In this document: piece after piece, positions 11,135 to 22,680 of the stretch
Layout: each line of letters starts with the position of its first letter
How positions within the stretch are numbered: the first letter of the stretch is position 1
NCBI GenBank assembly: GCA_030762175.1
Contig: CM060833.1
Span: forward strand, 165,170,001 to 165,234,000
Source of the DNA: Metallyticus violacea
Taxonomy: Eukaryota > Arthropoda > Insecta > Mantodea > Metallyticidae
Length of the DNA stretch: 64,000 bases
Direction: 5' to 3'
Position numbers and translations under genes: made by a program
The notes under the pieces: model-generated
Database searches by the model: none
Seen by the model: the letters and a program-made list of their open reading frames with translations, nothing else
Told to the model about the DNA's origin: nothing

Positions 11135-11730
11135 AAGAATACTTACAGTGAAGGTGGTTCGGAAAATGTTCACCAGAATCCCCAAAAAGTCACATGAGAC
11201 TGGCTAGTAAAGGAAATCTTACCCGCTACACGCGAGTGCCCGCGTTAGTATCAAGAACTAACACCAGAAGAGTGAGATGTCGGATGTATTCGGTGAGAAC
11301 GAAGGCTGGTCCCAATTGTTCACCAGCATCATTTCGATCGACAAGACGTATTTTGTGTCCTAGGGGGTTTACAGCAGAGAATTAAAGGGCCACGGCTGAG
11401 ATTCCTAAAGTAAAAGAGTGGCGTGGCATGGCGTCCAAGGAACACCATGAACGGCGAGCTATGCTGGAAAATTGTATACACCTGGGATAGCATCAATGAA
11501 GCCATCTTCTTGCAGGATGGAGCACCTTCTCATTTAGCACTCAAAGTCTGTCACTGACTTGATCTTTATTTTTAAGGGCAATGGTTGAATCGTGGGGTTC
11601 GTATGAAGTCTTGACATCAACTTCCTCTAATGAGAGTGGGTGAAAGAAGAAGTTTAAGACGCCGAAAGCAAATACTCTGGGATGAAATAGAGAATAGGAT
11701 TCGCAATGTTTTTACCTCAGCAGATGGACA
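11135..11730 (+). pseudogene. IS630/Tc1-like transposase relic
   Basis: The plus strand reads, in broken frames, VVRKMFTRIPKKSHMRLASKGN near 11150-11210 (compare the NVHQNPKKSLRRAS-type linker helix of the family). Next is IISIDKTYFVS, a degraded first catalytic block. Then comes LQDGAPSHLALKVC at about 11510-11555 with LDLYF-GQWLNRG after it, the expected layout around the second catalytic aspartate. RRRKQILWDEIENRIRNV near 11655-11705 resembles the C-terminal helix. There are several stops and shifts. No terminal repeats were found. Confidence 0.6.
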
Positions 11731-12505
11731 ATGCTAATGCATATGTCGAATTTTCATATTGTAGACAAGTTCATACTTATTTCTCTACAGAAACCAATTA
11801 TTAAGGAATTTGTTTACGAGCAGGTAGTATTTTCCAATTACCCTGTAGTTCTAAGGATAAATGCGAACGGTCTGAAAAGTTCTAGTTCTAACAATGAAGG
11901 AAGCATTATTTTTATTTTTCATCAAATTCTCCCTTTAGGTCAATTTCAAGGATGCTCCAATAGCATTACCCAGTCTCTTAAGGGGTTTTCCGGACGATCT
12001 ACAAAATCTACAATTGTTTCTTGATTTATTGAAAAATACCGACCAGCGAAAAACAGTTTGAACTTTGGAGAGGTCGGAGGGAGGGCCACATCTAGCATGT
12101 AGGGTAAGTGCGCCAATAATTCATACTCAAATCTCTCAATTTTCCCAACATTGATGTGAACAGGAACATTACATTCTAAATTAAACCGGTTTTTTTTTTC
12201 AAAAATGTTTTCATTTGTTTGGTTAAAAAGATGGGAAAAATATTATCCGGTTATGCTTTCATCCTTCTGAAGATAACTCATCAGCAACACTCCTGGAAGT
12301 GACCTTGTCGTCTTTGGTGCTGAACAACCTGACACTGGTATTTAATTTCATCCCCAGTTATACGCATAAAATCATTTCTGTTGCTGTTAAACTTTTTCAT
12401 ATACAGTTATTATATATGCAATATTATATAACTTGCAAATTCCTTTGAAATGTCTATAGCCTCAGAAATTTAAAGAACTTCAGTTTTTGCCGCCATCTAA
12501 TAACA
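11731..12505. other. Unassigned sequence
   Basis: A 97-codon frame at 11731-12024 shows no recognisable motif. Nothing else is supported. Confidence 0.4.
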
Positions 12506-12507
12506 TA

Positions 12508-13421
12508 CGAGGGTAGGTGCATAAGTTTCCGGCCTGACCATTTTCTAGGTATAATAAGAACAAAAACGTTCCCAAGATAATTTAGAAGTCTTGTCTGTAA
12601 AATGGGCATAAATATCATCCATCATTTCTTCATCATGCTTAAATTTCCTTCCTCGAAGGTCCTTCTTGAATTTTGAAACGAGGAAATGGTCACCGGGGGG
12701 GGGGGGGCTAGATCTGTACTGTAGAGGGAATGTACGATCTCCTTGAAGTCGCATTTCTTCACAGTTTCCTTTGAAACAAGAACTGTGTGCACAGATGCGT
12801 TGTCGTGAAGAAGGCGCACATGACCACTCAGCTTTCCTCACCTTTTCTATTTAATGGAAGCACGTAGCTTGTGTAGTAGGCCAGCATAATACTCCTCATT
12901 TACTGTTATGTTTCTCTCCTTGAAGTCAATGAAGAGTATTCCTTCACAGTCCCAAAATATTATGACCATGATCGTTTTGGTTGACTGAGTAACCTTGGCC
13001 TTTAGAGGCGGTGCTTTGCCAGGTTTACGCCACTCCATTGATTCTTTTTTGGACAAGGCATCATAGTAGAGGATCATAGTTTCATCTCCTGTAACAATGG
13101 TTTGCAGAAATTCTCTCGTGTTGCCACGAAAGAGCTCCGAAATGCCTGACAACAGATGACTCGTTGCTGCTTTTGGACTGAGGAAAGAAGTCTATGCACC
13201 CATCTTGCACTAACCTTATTCATGTTTAAATGTTCATGAATAATTCGAAGGACTGTTGCTTTAGAAAGACCCAACCTTGCTGCTAATTCTGTAACTTTGA
13301 GCAGCCGGTCTTCCATAATTTCTTCTTCCACAAGAGCGATGTTTTCAAGAGTGAGCACCTACAAGGGCCGACCTGCACGCTCATCATCTTCAATGCTTTC
13401 TCAAACCCATTCGAAAAAGTT
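12508..13421 (-). mobile_element. Mariner copy M2, transposase 5' end missing
   Basis: The left end is CGAGGGTAGGTGCATAAG after a TA at 12506-12507. The minus-strand transposase remains from near TIR-distal codon 70 to the C-terminus: helix-turn-helix KVTELAARLGLSKATVLRII (about 13230-13300), TGDETM (about 13080), LLHDNASVHT (about 12805) and the C-terminal FEEGNLSM region. A poly-G run at 12696-12707 lies exactly where the SPDLAPSD block should be and splits the frame. The sequence beyond 13421 is not mariner, so the 5' terminal repeat and N-terminus are gone. The region between the C-terminus and left end is also shortened. Confidence 0.88.
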
Positions 13422-14315
13422 TCTGTGTTGCATCTTTTGGTCTCTTCAAGGGTGTGCATTAATGTTCAAATGTTGAAATGAAGGGGAAAAAAAAAAAACG
13501 CCATAAATTTTTATAAGTTTGGTATTAACTCTTTTTTTGCATTTTTTTTTTTTTTTTTTGCTTACTAAGAACTGTATTATTGCAAGACATTCACATTTAT
13601 ACCCTTTTAAGAAATACCCATAAAACATCTGCTTTAGAAAACTGAAAATAATATAAATTATTTAAACCAACGAGTTATTTCAAACGAATTCTTAAGACAG
13701 AAGAATCAACCTAAAAAGTTATCTTGCCAGTTGCATGATGCTTGTGGTTCAGGTCGAGGAATTCTCAGGAAGCTGGGTAAGTTTTTTTCCCCCGCTTACT
13801 GTGCATTGTGGTAGCTTGTGAAGTTTAAATTTTTGCTATGGATAAACAAGCACACATTGACCTCATTACACTTTTCAAAATTAAAATTTTAATCAGGATT
13901 TATAATCGTTACTTAACATTCTCAGCATGAAATAAAATTTAACGATTCTTACGTAAAACGTCAAAGTTAAAAAGTCGACTTCTGAGTTCTTCAAGCAGTA
14001 CCATCTTCAGATCCATACAAGTTAGCGCAATTTAAATTTCAGTGATGAAATATGAGTTTGTGACAAAGTTTTCATGGGCTACTGTTGCTTTTACATTTTC
14101 GTGCTTAGGAAGTGGAGGTGCTCAAAATATCGATATTTTAAATCTGTGCTTTCATTCTTAAGAATCTTCAACAACAGTTTAATGATTTTCTTTTAAGTTT
14201 TTAACTCTATAGGTTCTGTAAATGTTCAGTCGGAACCTCAAAGCTTATCTGAAGCTCACATATACAATACTGTTCATTCATTAAATACAGCAATTGTACT
14301 TGCCTACATATTCGC
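13422..14315. other. Unassigned AT-rich sequence
   Basis: Includes poly-A and poly-T runs at about 13488-13560. No gene or repeat family is recognised. Confidence 0.45.
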
Positions 14316-14326
14316 AGTCAGTAGGT

Positions 14327-14588
14327 ACCGCCGGGTGGCCGAGGTCGTTAAGCCGCGGACTCATGAACAGGAGGTCTGGGTTCGAATCCCCCCAGGACAG
14401 TTCTCCCTGACCGTTTTCTAGGTTTTCCTCAGCCTAAATGGTAAATGCCGAGGAGATACCCTAAACTTAGGCCTAGGATGCTTCCTTCCTTAAAAAAGAT
14501 TATCCTTTCCCAATTTATCACATCATCTCATGTATCACCAGTGGGTGCCTCAGTAATAAAAACTGGCGTTAAACACTATTAAAAATAA
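14327..14588 (+). mobile_element. SINE family B, copy B1
   Basis: tRNA-derived retroelement. The head GGGTGGCCGAGGTCGTTAAG contains a Ser/Leu-like A box and the B box is GGTTCGAATCCC. The body has the family blocks TTTTCTAGGTTTTCCTCAG and GGAGATACCCTAAACTTAGG and ends in GGCGTTAAACACTATTAAAA. Imperfect 11-bp target duplications (AGTCAGTAGGT at 14316-14326 and AGTCAGCAGGT at 14589-14599) bound it. Confidence 0.92.
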
Positions 14589-14800
14589 AGTCAGCAGGTG
14601 GCCATGCATTTACTCACTCAGGGTGAACTAACCAAACACTCCCTTATAATTTTTATAGGTGACAAAAATATTATAGAATATTTGGAAATATCGTAATAAT
14701 TTTTAAGAAAATAAGCTTGATAAATAATTGCTCAAAGAGAAATTCATCGCGCATTTATCATTAACAGATGAACACAGACCGTAATGGTTTATGCTTCTTA

Positions 14801-16668
14801 TCGTCGGTTTCATGGAGATGTGTTAAAACTAACAGGGTGTTAGTCAAATTAACAATAACTCCGGTTCATCAACCAATGTTAACTTTAACAACGTATTATA
14901 CTTCGTGTTATGTTAACACCATCGTTCCCTTGTATTAAAAGTTTAACAACTAATAACAGTTCGAAAATGGCGGCCATAAAGCATGCTGTATATGTGGAAA
15001 TTCTATTTTTGGATATAACAGTCGTTTATAACAGAAAAAGGACTGTCATGTGTAATGACTTTGTCATTTTTACACAAAAAAGCAACTTTTACAAAGGCAC
15101 AGAATGTGAAAAATAGTCGTCATAGGATTATAGATAAAATAGGAGGGAAGTTAGAACGCCTTTGTACTTCTGCTCCTTTTAATATTCCGTGCATGAGCCT
15201 TATGTTTTACTCTGTGCAAACAAAAGTACATCGCAAGTCTGTCGGTTATAACAGTGCCTTCTCGATCCGTGAACCTAACTAACATTTGAAGCCGTTATTC
15301 GAGTGCTGCGCGTCGCAAGTGTTGGTGGTCTAATAATGTATATGATTATAAAAAGCTCCTTGTGTCTATGGCCCACGTTAGGAACCCAATTGGAAGAAAG
15401 ATTTTGTGTGTGTAGATGCTGGATGATCTAGGAACTCTCGAAGTTCTTGAAGCCTCGGCCTTGGGAAGAGGATTGTGTTGTTATTGTGGGTAATAAATTC
15501 TCAGGGTCGCATTCACTGGATGTTTGTGACCGATTAAGGCCAGCGGAACGAAAAAAGTTTCGAACACTAGCTACAGAGAAGAACACACGTCATTTTCTAT
15601 ATCTCATTATTTATTCTTTAAGCAAATTTTCTCATTATAGTTCGGACTGTCCATGGAGACCGGAGTTCTAGCTATTAACTGACTATTAGACATCTCTTGA
15701 GCCCTACTACTGTCTGACTAACAATTCTTACTTCCCCACTAACCTTTTATTACCTTCACTACTACTTTCTTAACATCCTAGCATATGCTTTTTTTTATTC
15801 CTAAGCCCCTCCTTAGGCAAATTTGTATTATTCTGAAATCAGAGTAAATTCCGGGCTTCCTTGTTGGATATCCCCTAATATCTACTCAGGCGCAGATTGG
15901 CTCTGATTTGTACGATTTAGAACGGTGTTCATTGATTATTGTTATTTCTTTCCCTACACTTCTATACTTTTTCCGGTCTGTTCTTTTCCCAGAAAAGCCT
16001 GTGCTATAAAATTCGACTTTAAGCTTTTAAGTCGGACTTCTAAAATAATGTCATGTTTGATATCTTCATTTCCTGGGAAAATGCTATTCTGGCGGTGAGG
16101 CCCTTTAATGTGTCCTATACTATTTCATATCTGTCATCTGTAATCTCAGAAATCTGTATTACCTACGTGTGGCGCACCTCCCCTTGTCTCCCTTGTTCCG
16201 TTAGAAAAAAAAAAATGAGCTAGCTCTTACCCTGAAAGTGAAAATAACCCTTTTATAATTTGCCCATAGATGAAAAGTAACAATTCTTAGCCTATCTCTG
16301 TCTCTTTCCACTACCTGTTTCCCCCAGTTAAACCGCCGACAAACCTTCCTTAAACATGTAATACAACAGCTCTTGCAAAAAAGACTTTCATACAGGTGTC
16401 TTTCATCCGTCAATGGTAGAACCTGAAAAATGAATTCCACATTTCTACCTCGCTCCGATATGTACAAAATATTCCATCTGCTTATATATTTACATGTATA
16501 AAATATTAATGTTAACAATAAATACAATATAAACTTAATATCAAAGGGCTCCGAGTTCCGGAAAAGTTTGATAGAACACAGGGGTCTTAACATATTGATA
16601 AAATATTAACACAATGTTAACAAACAACATGTTAGTGTTTTTTTAACGTCTGTTGGTGAAACCAGCTC
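14801..16668. mobile_element. PIF/Harbinger-like DNA transposon, probably non-autonomous
   Basis: The two ends form an imperfect inverted repeat of about 50-60 bp. The left end has GGTTTCATGGAGATGTGTTA (from 14806). The right end, complemented, has GGTTTCACCAACAGACGTTA. Blocks of shared TTAAC follow on both sides. Both ends abut the trinucleotide TTA (14798-14800 and 16669-16671), the duplication typical of PIF/Harbinger elements. No DDE transposase motif was seen inside. Open frames of 68-130 codons have no recognisable domain. The right half (about 15485-16570) occurs again at 61868-63905. The class is inferred from end structure only. Confidence 0.6.
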
Positions 16669-16671
16669 TTA

Positions 16672-17550
16672 GAGTGCAACGGGTTTAGCTGTACTTTATG
16701 CAAAAGTCAAACTTAATGCTCTTATTCATGAATTAGCTCGTTACACAATTTACCAGAAAGGCCAGTTTATCTCGGAAAAATACAAAAATTTATGTGTAGT
16801 ATCCTTGACTCTTTCTATTCTCGTTTAGTTTTTGTATTTTTCATTTAGAAAGTAGCAACGCCTAACTTTCAAAACGGCGTTGCAAAGTGACGTGCATTAG
16901 GAATAAAGAGCATTAATTGCTTTTATTTTGACATAAAATGAGACCATCCCCAACTTTCATAGGTTTTAGAAATATGTGTGAAGAAATGGCGGCAAATAAA
17001 GCATTGGTAGGGCGGAAAGGGCGTTTGTCATAATAATCAGGTCTCGCCCATGCTCCGGCAGTCAAGCACTGTAGTCACACCTGCAATGATAGAACGTGTC
17101 ACAGTGCAGACGACCGGTGAACAACCAACGGTCCAACAGGATATAATGAAAACAGCACTTAACATTTTAAAAGCGTATAAGTGCTGTACTATGTCATATA
17201 TATATAATGAGTCCTTTAATGTTTGAGTTTCCCTGAAAGGCTTAAACAAGCTCTTGTTAAATCTTATTTAAGAATGAAGCCGAACACCATGTTTCCCATT
17301 ACAGAGCAATTTCTTTTTTAACAAAATTTCAAAAATCCAGCAAACTCTCTAACTACCTTGGAAGTTATAATATACTGGTTTGTTGTCAGGAAAAGTTAAT
17401 GAACAGAAATGCAATTTAACTCACAAATGGTCCAAATAATAAAATTCACGTCGATGAAATATTTTGTGATCTAGTCAAACTTAGTTAATTATACAACAGA
17501 AATAAAAATATGAAGTATTTATGAAATAAAAACAATAATCTGAACAGCCA
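16672..17550. other. Unassigned sequence
   Basis: No element is recognised until the reverse-transcriptase relic. Some of it may belong to that LINE but is too decayed to show. Confidence 0.4.
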
Positions 17551-17554
17551 CAGG

Positions 17555-18095
17555 ATGCAAAGAGGCCACTTAAATTTACCATACAAAGTAACACAGCATT
17601 TCATATTGATGGATTATGAAATCCTACAAGGATCAAACCTGGGTCCAACCCTCTTTACAGTTTACTTGTCAAGAACAATAAAACATACGTCTGTCACTAT
17701 TCTGTTTGACGATGGTGCCACTGTTACAGTTTTTAGTAGAAACATTAATAAACTAATCCTAAAACTGAATACATGTTCATGTGTATGTAAGACTGGTTTC
17801 TAGTTAACAAATTACCATTAATACTGATAAAGCAAAGGTTTTAAAATGTATAACACATTATTGGCCAGATTTCAGTTTACTTGTATAAATGTTAACATGT
17901 ATAAATCAACTATTAGAACATCTCACAGTTGTCAAAGTCTTAGGTCTTCAAACTGTTAAATATATGAATTAGAAAATGCATGTCGAATATATAACCCCAA
18001 AACTAAAGTCTGTTTTCAATGTTCTCAGATCAATACCACATTTCAAATCCAAATCTATACTAAAATTGTATATTTGTTTTCAATTATGAAATATT
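17555..18095 (+). pseudogene. Non-LTR retrotransposon reverse transcriptase fragment
   Basis: An 82-codon frame (17555-17803) contains LQGSNLGPTLFTVYLS, the degraded form of the QGSVLGPLLFLIYIND block of LINE reverse transcriptases. ILFDDGATVTVFS follows, where the catalytic FADDT motif is expected; here it reads FDDG. Downstream, in other frames, PKLKSVFNVLRSIPHFKSKSI resembles the thumb region of jockey/CR1-type LINEs. The fragment is split by stops and ends at the next transposon's target TA (18098-18099). This relic would have been the target of that later insertion. Confidence 0.7.
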
Positions 18096-18099
18096 GATA

Positions 18100-19528
18100 T
18101 GCCGAGGGTGCCAAAAATTGTATACACACTTTCATAGTAAATATCTATTTAATATATTTCAAAGTTGAACTGAAAAACAACAGTAATGTGTAGTATAATG
18201 TTCTGTAAACAGATGTGACTCACATACATTATGATAGCGTTGCTACATGACAGGTAAATCAACAGTGAACAAATGAAGCCAAGATTATCAACTGGCCCAG
18301 TGTACCTGAACATGATACGCACATCCGTCTTACCAGTCATTCATACACTCAATGGAAATGAGGAATTTTACTTCCAATAGGATGGTGCACCACCACATTA
18401 CCACGGAGATGCACGTGCTGACAATCTTTTAGGGCATTGAACGAGCTAACAAATAAAATATCATGCAAAATGGCAGAAGAGTATAAAAATGGCAATAAAA
18501 CAAACACGAGAAAAAAAAAATCCAAAGGCAGAAATGGTATATTCCCCTAGAAGATCCGAGAGAATCAGGGAAAAGCAAGAATATTTACAACTAGAATTAG
18601 AAGAAGATAGCATCCAATTCAAATCAGAAGATGAGAGCAGAATAGATAGAAGAAAGGAAAATGATAGTTCTCGGGCGGAAAGGAAGCAGGAAGAAGTAGA
18701 GGGAAATCAAGAGAAGGAAAGAAGAGCGGAAAACTGCACTGTCAGCACACCATAGCTCCAGTAAAGTTGCTGCTTGAAACCGGCAGCTACTCCATTGATG
18801 TCCAGATTCTGATGCCAGGACTTCCAGTGGGGAGCAGCCTGGATACCGAGCGCTAGTAGAAATGATGACATATATATTAAATAGGATAATAATTGTAAAT
18901 TAATAAAGTTTAAATGTAAAATGTAATCATTGCTACTGGATACCAGTTGCAATTGTAGATGCAATCATAAATTATAGTAAAAAACCGCAGTGCTGGATTC
19001 CAGTACCGGTTTAGTTCATTGAAGTTTTAATTTTGTTTAGTTATAGTTTTATTTATTTTTTTTAGTATAGATCTTAAAATCTGTAGAATTTAAATTGTAT
19101 TGAAAATATATGTGGAATAAATAAATGAAATCTGGAGTATTACGTCCTGATGTAGTAACAAGATATCAGGGTGTAAGTATTGGAGAATAAAAATAATAAT
19201 GAAAAAAATCTTCCAAGACACCTATAAGTACGAAGAGCTCCAATTGAGTTTCCACCATATACTGTAGAAAACCAGCTACACTGGCAACACTTCTGGAAGA
19301 AATTAAAACGGCATGTGCTGCAATCGCTGAGGACACACGCAAACGTTACTCAATCAGTAGTTCAACGTACTCAGAAGTGTATCGACGCCGATAGTGAGCA
19401 ACTGTTATAACTGTAAAAGTGTAAGATGATTAGTACTCATCATTTTCTGTTTATGTGAATTCAATTTTGTTATGTTTACATATTATTTCTTTGATTGAAG
19501 TGTGTATATATTTTTGGCTCCTTCTGTG
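18100..19528 (+). mobile_element. IS630/Tc1-like transposon with an internal insertion
   Basis: The ends TGCCGAGGGTGCCAAAAATT (left) and TTTTTGGCTCCTTCTGTG (right) are inverted repeats, and TA flanks both. About 120 bp at the left end and about 290 bp at the right end match the element at 36607-37250. A transposase remnant at about 18345-18440 reads EEFYFQ, a stop, then DGAPPHYHGDARADNLL, the second catalytic block. The C-terminal part resumes near 19245 (VENQLHWQHFWKKLKRHV region, ending CIDADSEQLL). Between about 18445 and 19215 lies foreign sequence that contains a charged open frame. The N-terminal transposase region is deleted. Confidence 0.72.
18470..18755 (+). CDS. Charged open frame of unknown origin inside a transposon
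   Basis: An ATG at 18470 opens MAEEYKNGNKTN. A frame change in an A-rich run near 18515 then gives an 88-codon frame that ends at 18755. The product is very rich in Glu, Lys and Arg (SPRRSERIREKQ, DRRKENDSSRAERKQ) and is probably coiled or disordered. PRRSERIR resembles a short motif near the end of some LTR-retrotransposon integrases, which is a weak hint only. It lies in the sequence that interrupts the IS630-like element. It may be a retroelement fragment or a chance frame; function unknown. Confidence 0.25.
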
Positions 19529-19530
19529 TA

Positions 19531-20088
19531 TATTTTCGGATAATTCCGTTGAAAGCAAATCAATTTTTATACTTCAAAAGGGGGAAATTCGAATAATAGT
19601 AGTTGTAACAATAGAAACAGTTGAAAGAACTGATTTAAAAAGAATAATATTTTAATATTTCCTTATGAATTTATTCTTTCCTTGTTTTATAACTATGTTA
19701 AAAATAAAAGTACTTATAAAATATGTAAAAACATAATATAAATATATACAAGTTGCTTTATTTTGATATTAAAAGTGCGGTTCATTACAAGTGCGTAGCT
19801 ATATTTAATGTCCTCTTAAGCAACTTAAATAATAATAATAAGTATTGATATCCAGTAGTGAACAAAAATACAAATTGTTATTCCAGAATACCTATGTAAA
19901 AAGTCTACCGTTCTGTAGAAGAATTTGTGAATAACAATATTTTTTTCTTAGATAATATATTAACTATGTTTTACAAAGTACATTTCATATAATGTGATAA
20001 TATAATAACTATTGTAATGAATATAACTCGAATTGTCCTTTAACTGAATGCCACATTTCATGTACTACAACAATTCCATTACCACGGG
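19531..20088. other. Unassigned AT-rich sequence
   Basis: No feature is recognised. Confidence 0.45.
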
Positions 20089-20089
20089 T

Positions 20090-20352
20090 GGCCGAGGTCA
20101 TTAAAGCTTGGACTCGTGAGTGGAATGTTCACTTCAATAGTTCTGGGGAGAACTGTTCTTTCTGACTGAGGTTTTTCCAGGTTTTCCTCCGTTCTCATCA
20201 ATGGCAAATGCCGGGGAGGTACCCTGAACGTAGGCCTTCCTAAAATAAAAATAAAAAACTCTCTTCCCAAATTATCATTTCATTTCATGTATCATCAGTG
20301 TCCACCGCCTGTGGTACCTCAGTAGTAAAAACGGGTGTTAAAAACTATTAAA
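20090..20352 (+). mobile_element. SINE family B, copy B2
   Basis: The head is ACCACGGGTGGCCGAGGTCA with body blocks GGTTTTTCCAGGTTTTCCTC and GGCAAATGCCGGGGAGGTAC, and it ends GGGTGTTAAAAACTATTAAA. The B-box region is damaged (AGTTCTGGGG replaces GGTTCGAATCC). No secure target duplication was found. Confidence 0.88.
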
Positions 20353-20847
20353 AAGAAAAAAATATATATACAATAAATCCTGTAAAATATTTTTAGTATG
20401 TAATTATTTTATTACCCAAACAGTTTACATTGAGTGATGCAACACTTGCCATATTCTATTTTCAGAGTGCTTCTGTACAACGCAATTAATGTTATGTTAA
20501 GTTCACTAACACGCTGTCCATCCTGTCGGCAGCGGCAACTATCCACGGGTTAGAATATTCAAATATTTGTGCTAAATGTCTTCCTCGAAGCCTTAGCTGT
20601 TGTTCATAAGCAACAATGAAAAGTTTTATTCTCATTCATATCTCTTTGTCTACAGCTGCTTATTTTTGAGGTGGCATTTGTTGGTATTTTGTAATAATTG
20701 GTTTGGGGGGAGAGAGGGGGAGGAGGGGAGGAGTTTATTTGTAGAAATGACGCTGTGTTTATAAATTTCTCTTTTCTAGACAGGAATTTAAGTGCTTAAA
20801 ATGAATATAATAAACTTAATAGGAAAAATTTAAAGGGGAGGGGCGAC
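20353..20847. other. Unassigned sequence
   Basis: Holds a purine-rich G/A run at about 20704-20732. Nothing else is recognised. Confidence 0.45.
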
Positions 20848-20849
20848 TA

Positions 20850-21188
20850 AACATAGGTCCATAAGTTTCCGGTCTCGCCGATAAGGATTATCGCCTTCAC
20901 AAAATCCTTATCTGGAGTCATACCTTATCTGCAAAGTAAATAATTGCAGCTGTGTTCATTTGTTCAGATATAGTTGCATAAAAAGGCTATGTGTAGAAGA
21001 TTGTGACCTGTTCAAAATGGAGTATCGAGCTGTTATTAAGTTCTTCATAAAAGGAGGATTTATTCCAATTGACATTGAACAGCGATTGGACGGTATATGG
21101 AAAAGCATTCCCCTCGTATTCTACCGTAAAAGAATAGGTCAAACTTTTTAGAAAATGGTTAGACCGGAAACTTATGGACCTGCTCTCG
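20850..21188 (+). mobile_element. Mariner copy M3, short internally deleted (MITE-like)
   Basis: A 339-bp derivative. The left end core is AGGTCCATAAGTTTCCGG and the right end is CCGGAAACTTATGGACCTGC, both flanked by TA. It keeps the 5' leader and the first 45 or so codons of the transposase (MEYRAVIKFF at about 21019), then jumps at about 21150 to the last 35 bp of the element. It cannot encode a transposase, but it has both ends and could have been moved in trans. Confidence 0.9.
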
Positions 21189-21190
21189 TA

Positions 21191-21850
21191 TACTAAACTA
21201 TAGCTTGAAATGAGCTCCTTGAGCCTGCAGACATACGAACATGTACCTACGCAGATAGGCGCGGTATTTCATTTATCATTCTTCGATACCGTCATAGGTC
21301 GTGGGGATCTTCTGATCTCCTCGCATGTACTCAACTCTGCAGGTGTCCTACAGAAAGAAACCCAATGGGGTAAAATTCGGAGAGAAAAACCAGCTCCACT
21401 GTGATCGATACATCTCCTTCTAGGTAGGTGTGATTACGGCAATTTATTGCACACCCATAGCGGTGCATCATCCAACTGGAGCCGGTGATTTGTGACCAGT
21501 GTCTTTTAATAGACTAACTGGCGTCAACTTGTTTCGGAGAAAGTATAGAAAGTTCATGCCTGTCAGCCGCGCGTAAAGAAGTGGTGGCCTATGGCCAAGA
21601 ATACCAAACATTGTTGATATCTGGATGACAGTGAGTGTATCTCACTCGGGCCCAGTGCGGATTTACACCGGATCAGTAATGCACATGTGTGTATTAGGGG
21701 TGACATTATTGGTGAAAAACTTTATCATTCCGTGGAACAAACTGAGTTATATGTTCTTTTAGGATCTGGTGCAGTGCGAACCCTTCTTTTGTAATCGTCC
21801 CCATGGACGAGACCCATCCAATATGGATGACAACGGTATGCTTTAAGGAT
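21191..21850. other. Unassigned, less AT-rich sequence
   Basis: About 650 bp that looks distinctly richer in GC than its surroundings. No coding motif, tRNA fold or terminal repeat was recognised. It may be an older transposon or a host fragment. Confidence 0.35.
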
Positions 21851-21861
21851 ACAATGATTGT

Positions 21862-22168
21862 TTGTTTTTTTTTTTTTTTTGATTGATTTATTTATGGACG
21901 CTCTTTAACATCTCAGGTCATCAGCGTCCCATTCAACTCAGGGCGTGAAACGGCCGACAAATTTTGCTCAGAGGATTCTCTTTCAGGCTTGAGGTTCTTT
22001 TTCGTGCCGTAAATGTACGACACGGGACCCACGGCTTTACTTCCCTTCCGAAGGAAGCCAGACTTACGATTTTTACGCCCGAAAAAATCCATCAGTCCTG
22101 GCCGGGTTTTAACCCACGTTTTGGGTTTAGGAGGCAAGTATGGTAACCACTACATCACCAGGACCGAC
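21862..22168 (-). mobile_element. SINE family A, copy A3
   Basis: Complete copy, bounded by perfect 11-bp target duplications (ACAATGATTGT at 21851-21861 and 22169-22179). The plus strand starts with a T-rich stretch, which is the complement of the 3' tail. The tRNA-like head is at the right end, with GGTCCTGGTGATGTAGTGGT on the minus strand. Its B box is altered (GTTAAAACCCGG). Confidence 0.95.
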
Positions 22169-22458
22169 ACAATGATTGTGTTTGAGGACACCCAAGTCTT
22201 CTGCACTAATAGATCTCTTTTGTAAACCTTAATCTTCATAAATGTCCACCATTTAGTCTTGCCCGTTGACCATTTCCTGAACTTAAACCTGCGGTCGGCC
22301 CAAATTTAGGAACTACACCACGGAGTATTGTGCTGGGCAGGAGCGAGTCGGAAAACCTTTCGCCCTACCGTTTCTTGCCTCCTAAACATTGTCTCTAGAC
22401 TGCTTTTGGTGTTGGGTCGTAACAGCGTACTTTGCTGTGTGCTATATATCTTGTATAT

Positions 22459-22680
22459 CACGGGTGGCAGAGGTCATTAAGGCGCGAACTCTTGAGCGGG
22501 AGATTTGGGATTCGATTCCCAACAGGACCGTCCTGCCTTACTGAGTTTTTTTCCCAGATTTTCCTCAGTCCTCATAAATGGTAAATACCGCGGAGGTATT
22601 CCAAGTTTAAGCGAGCGTTAAACACTACTAAAAAAAGTGTCGACGGCCTGTGATGGCTCATTACTTAAAACAGGAGAAAA
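22459..22680 (+). mobile_element. SINE family B, copy B3, with rearranged 3' end
   Basis: The head is CACGGGTGGCAGAGGTCATT with B box GATTCGATTCCC, and the body is shortened. After GCGTTAAACACTACTAAAAA, which is the normal 3' terminus, comes GTGTCGACGGCCTGTGATGG. That block normally lies upstream of the terminus. The last two modules are therefore in swapped order, or a tail fragment is duplicated. Confidence 0.82.

Noticed and set aside
14910..15671. Transposase gene of the PIF/Harbinger-like element
   Set aside because: Frames of 68-75 codons show no DDE, Myb or MADF motif that I can defend, so only the element structure is reported.
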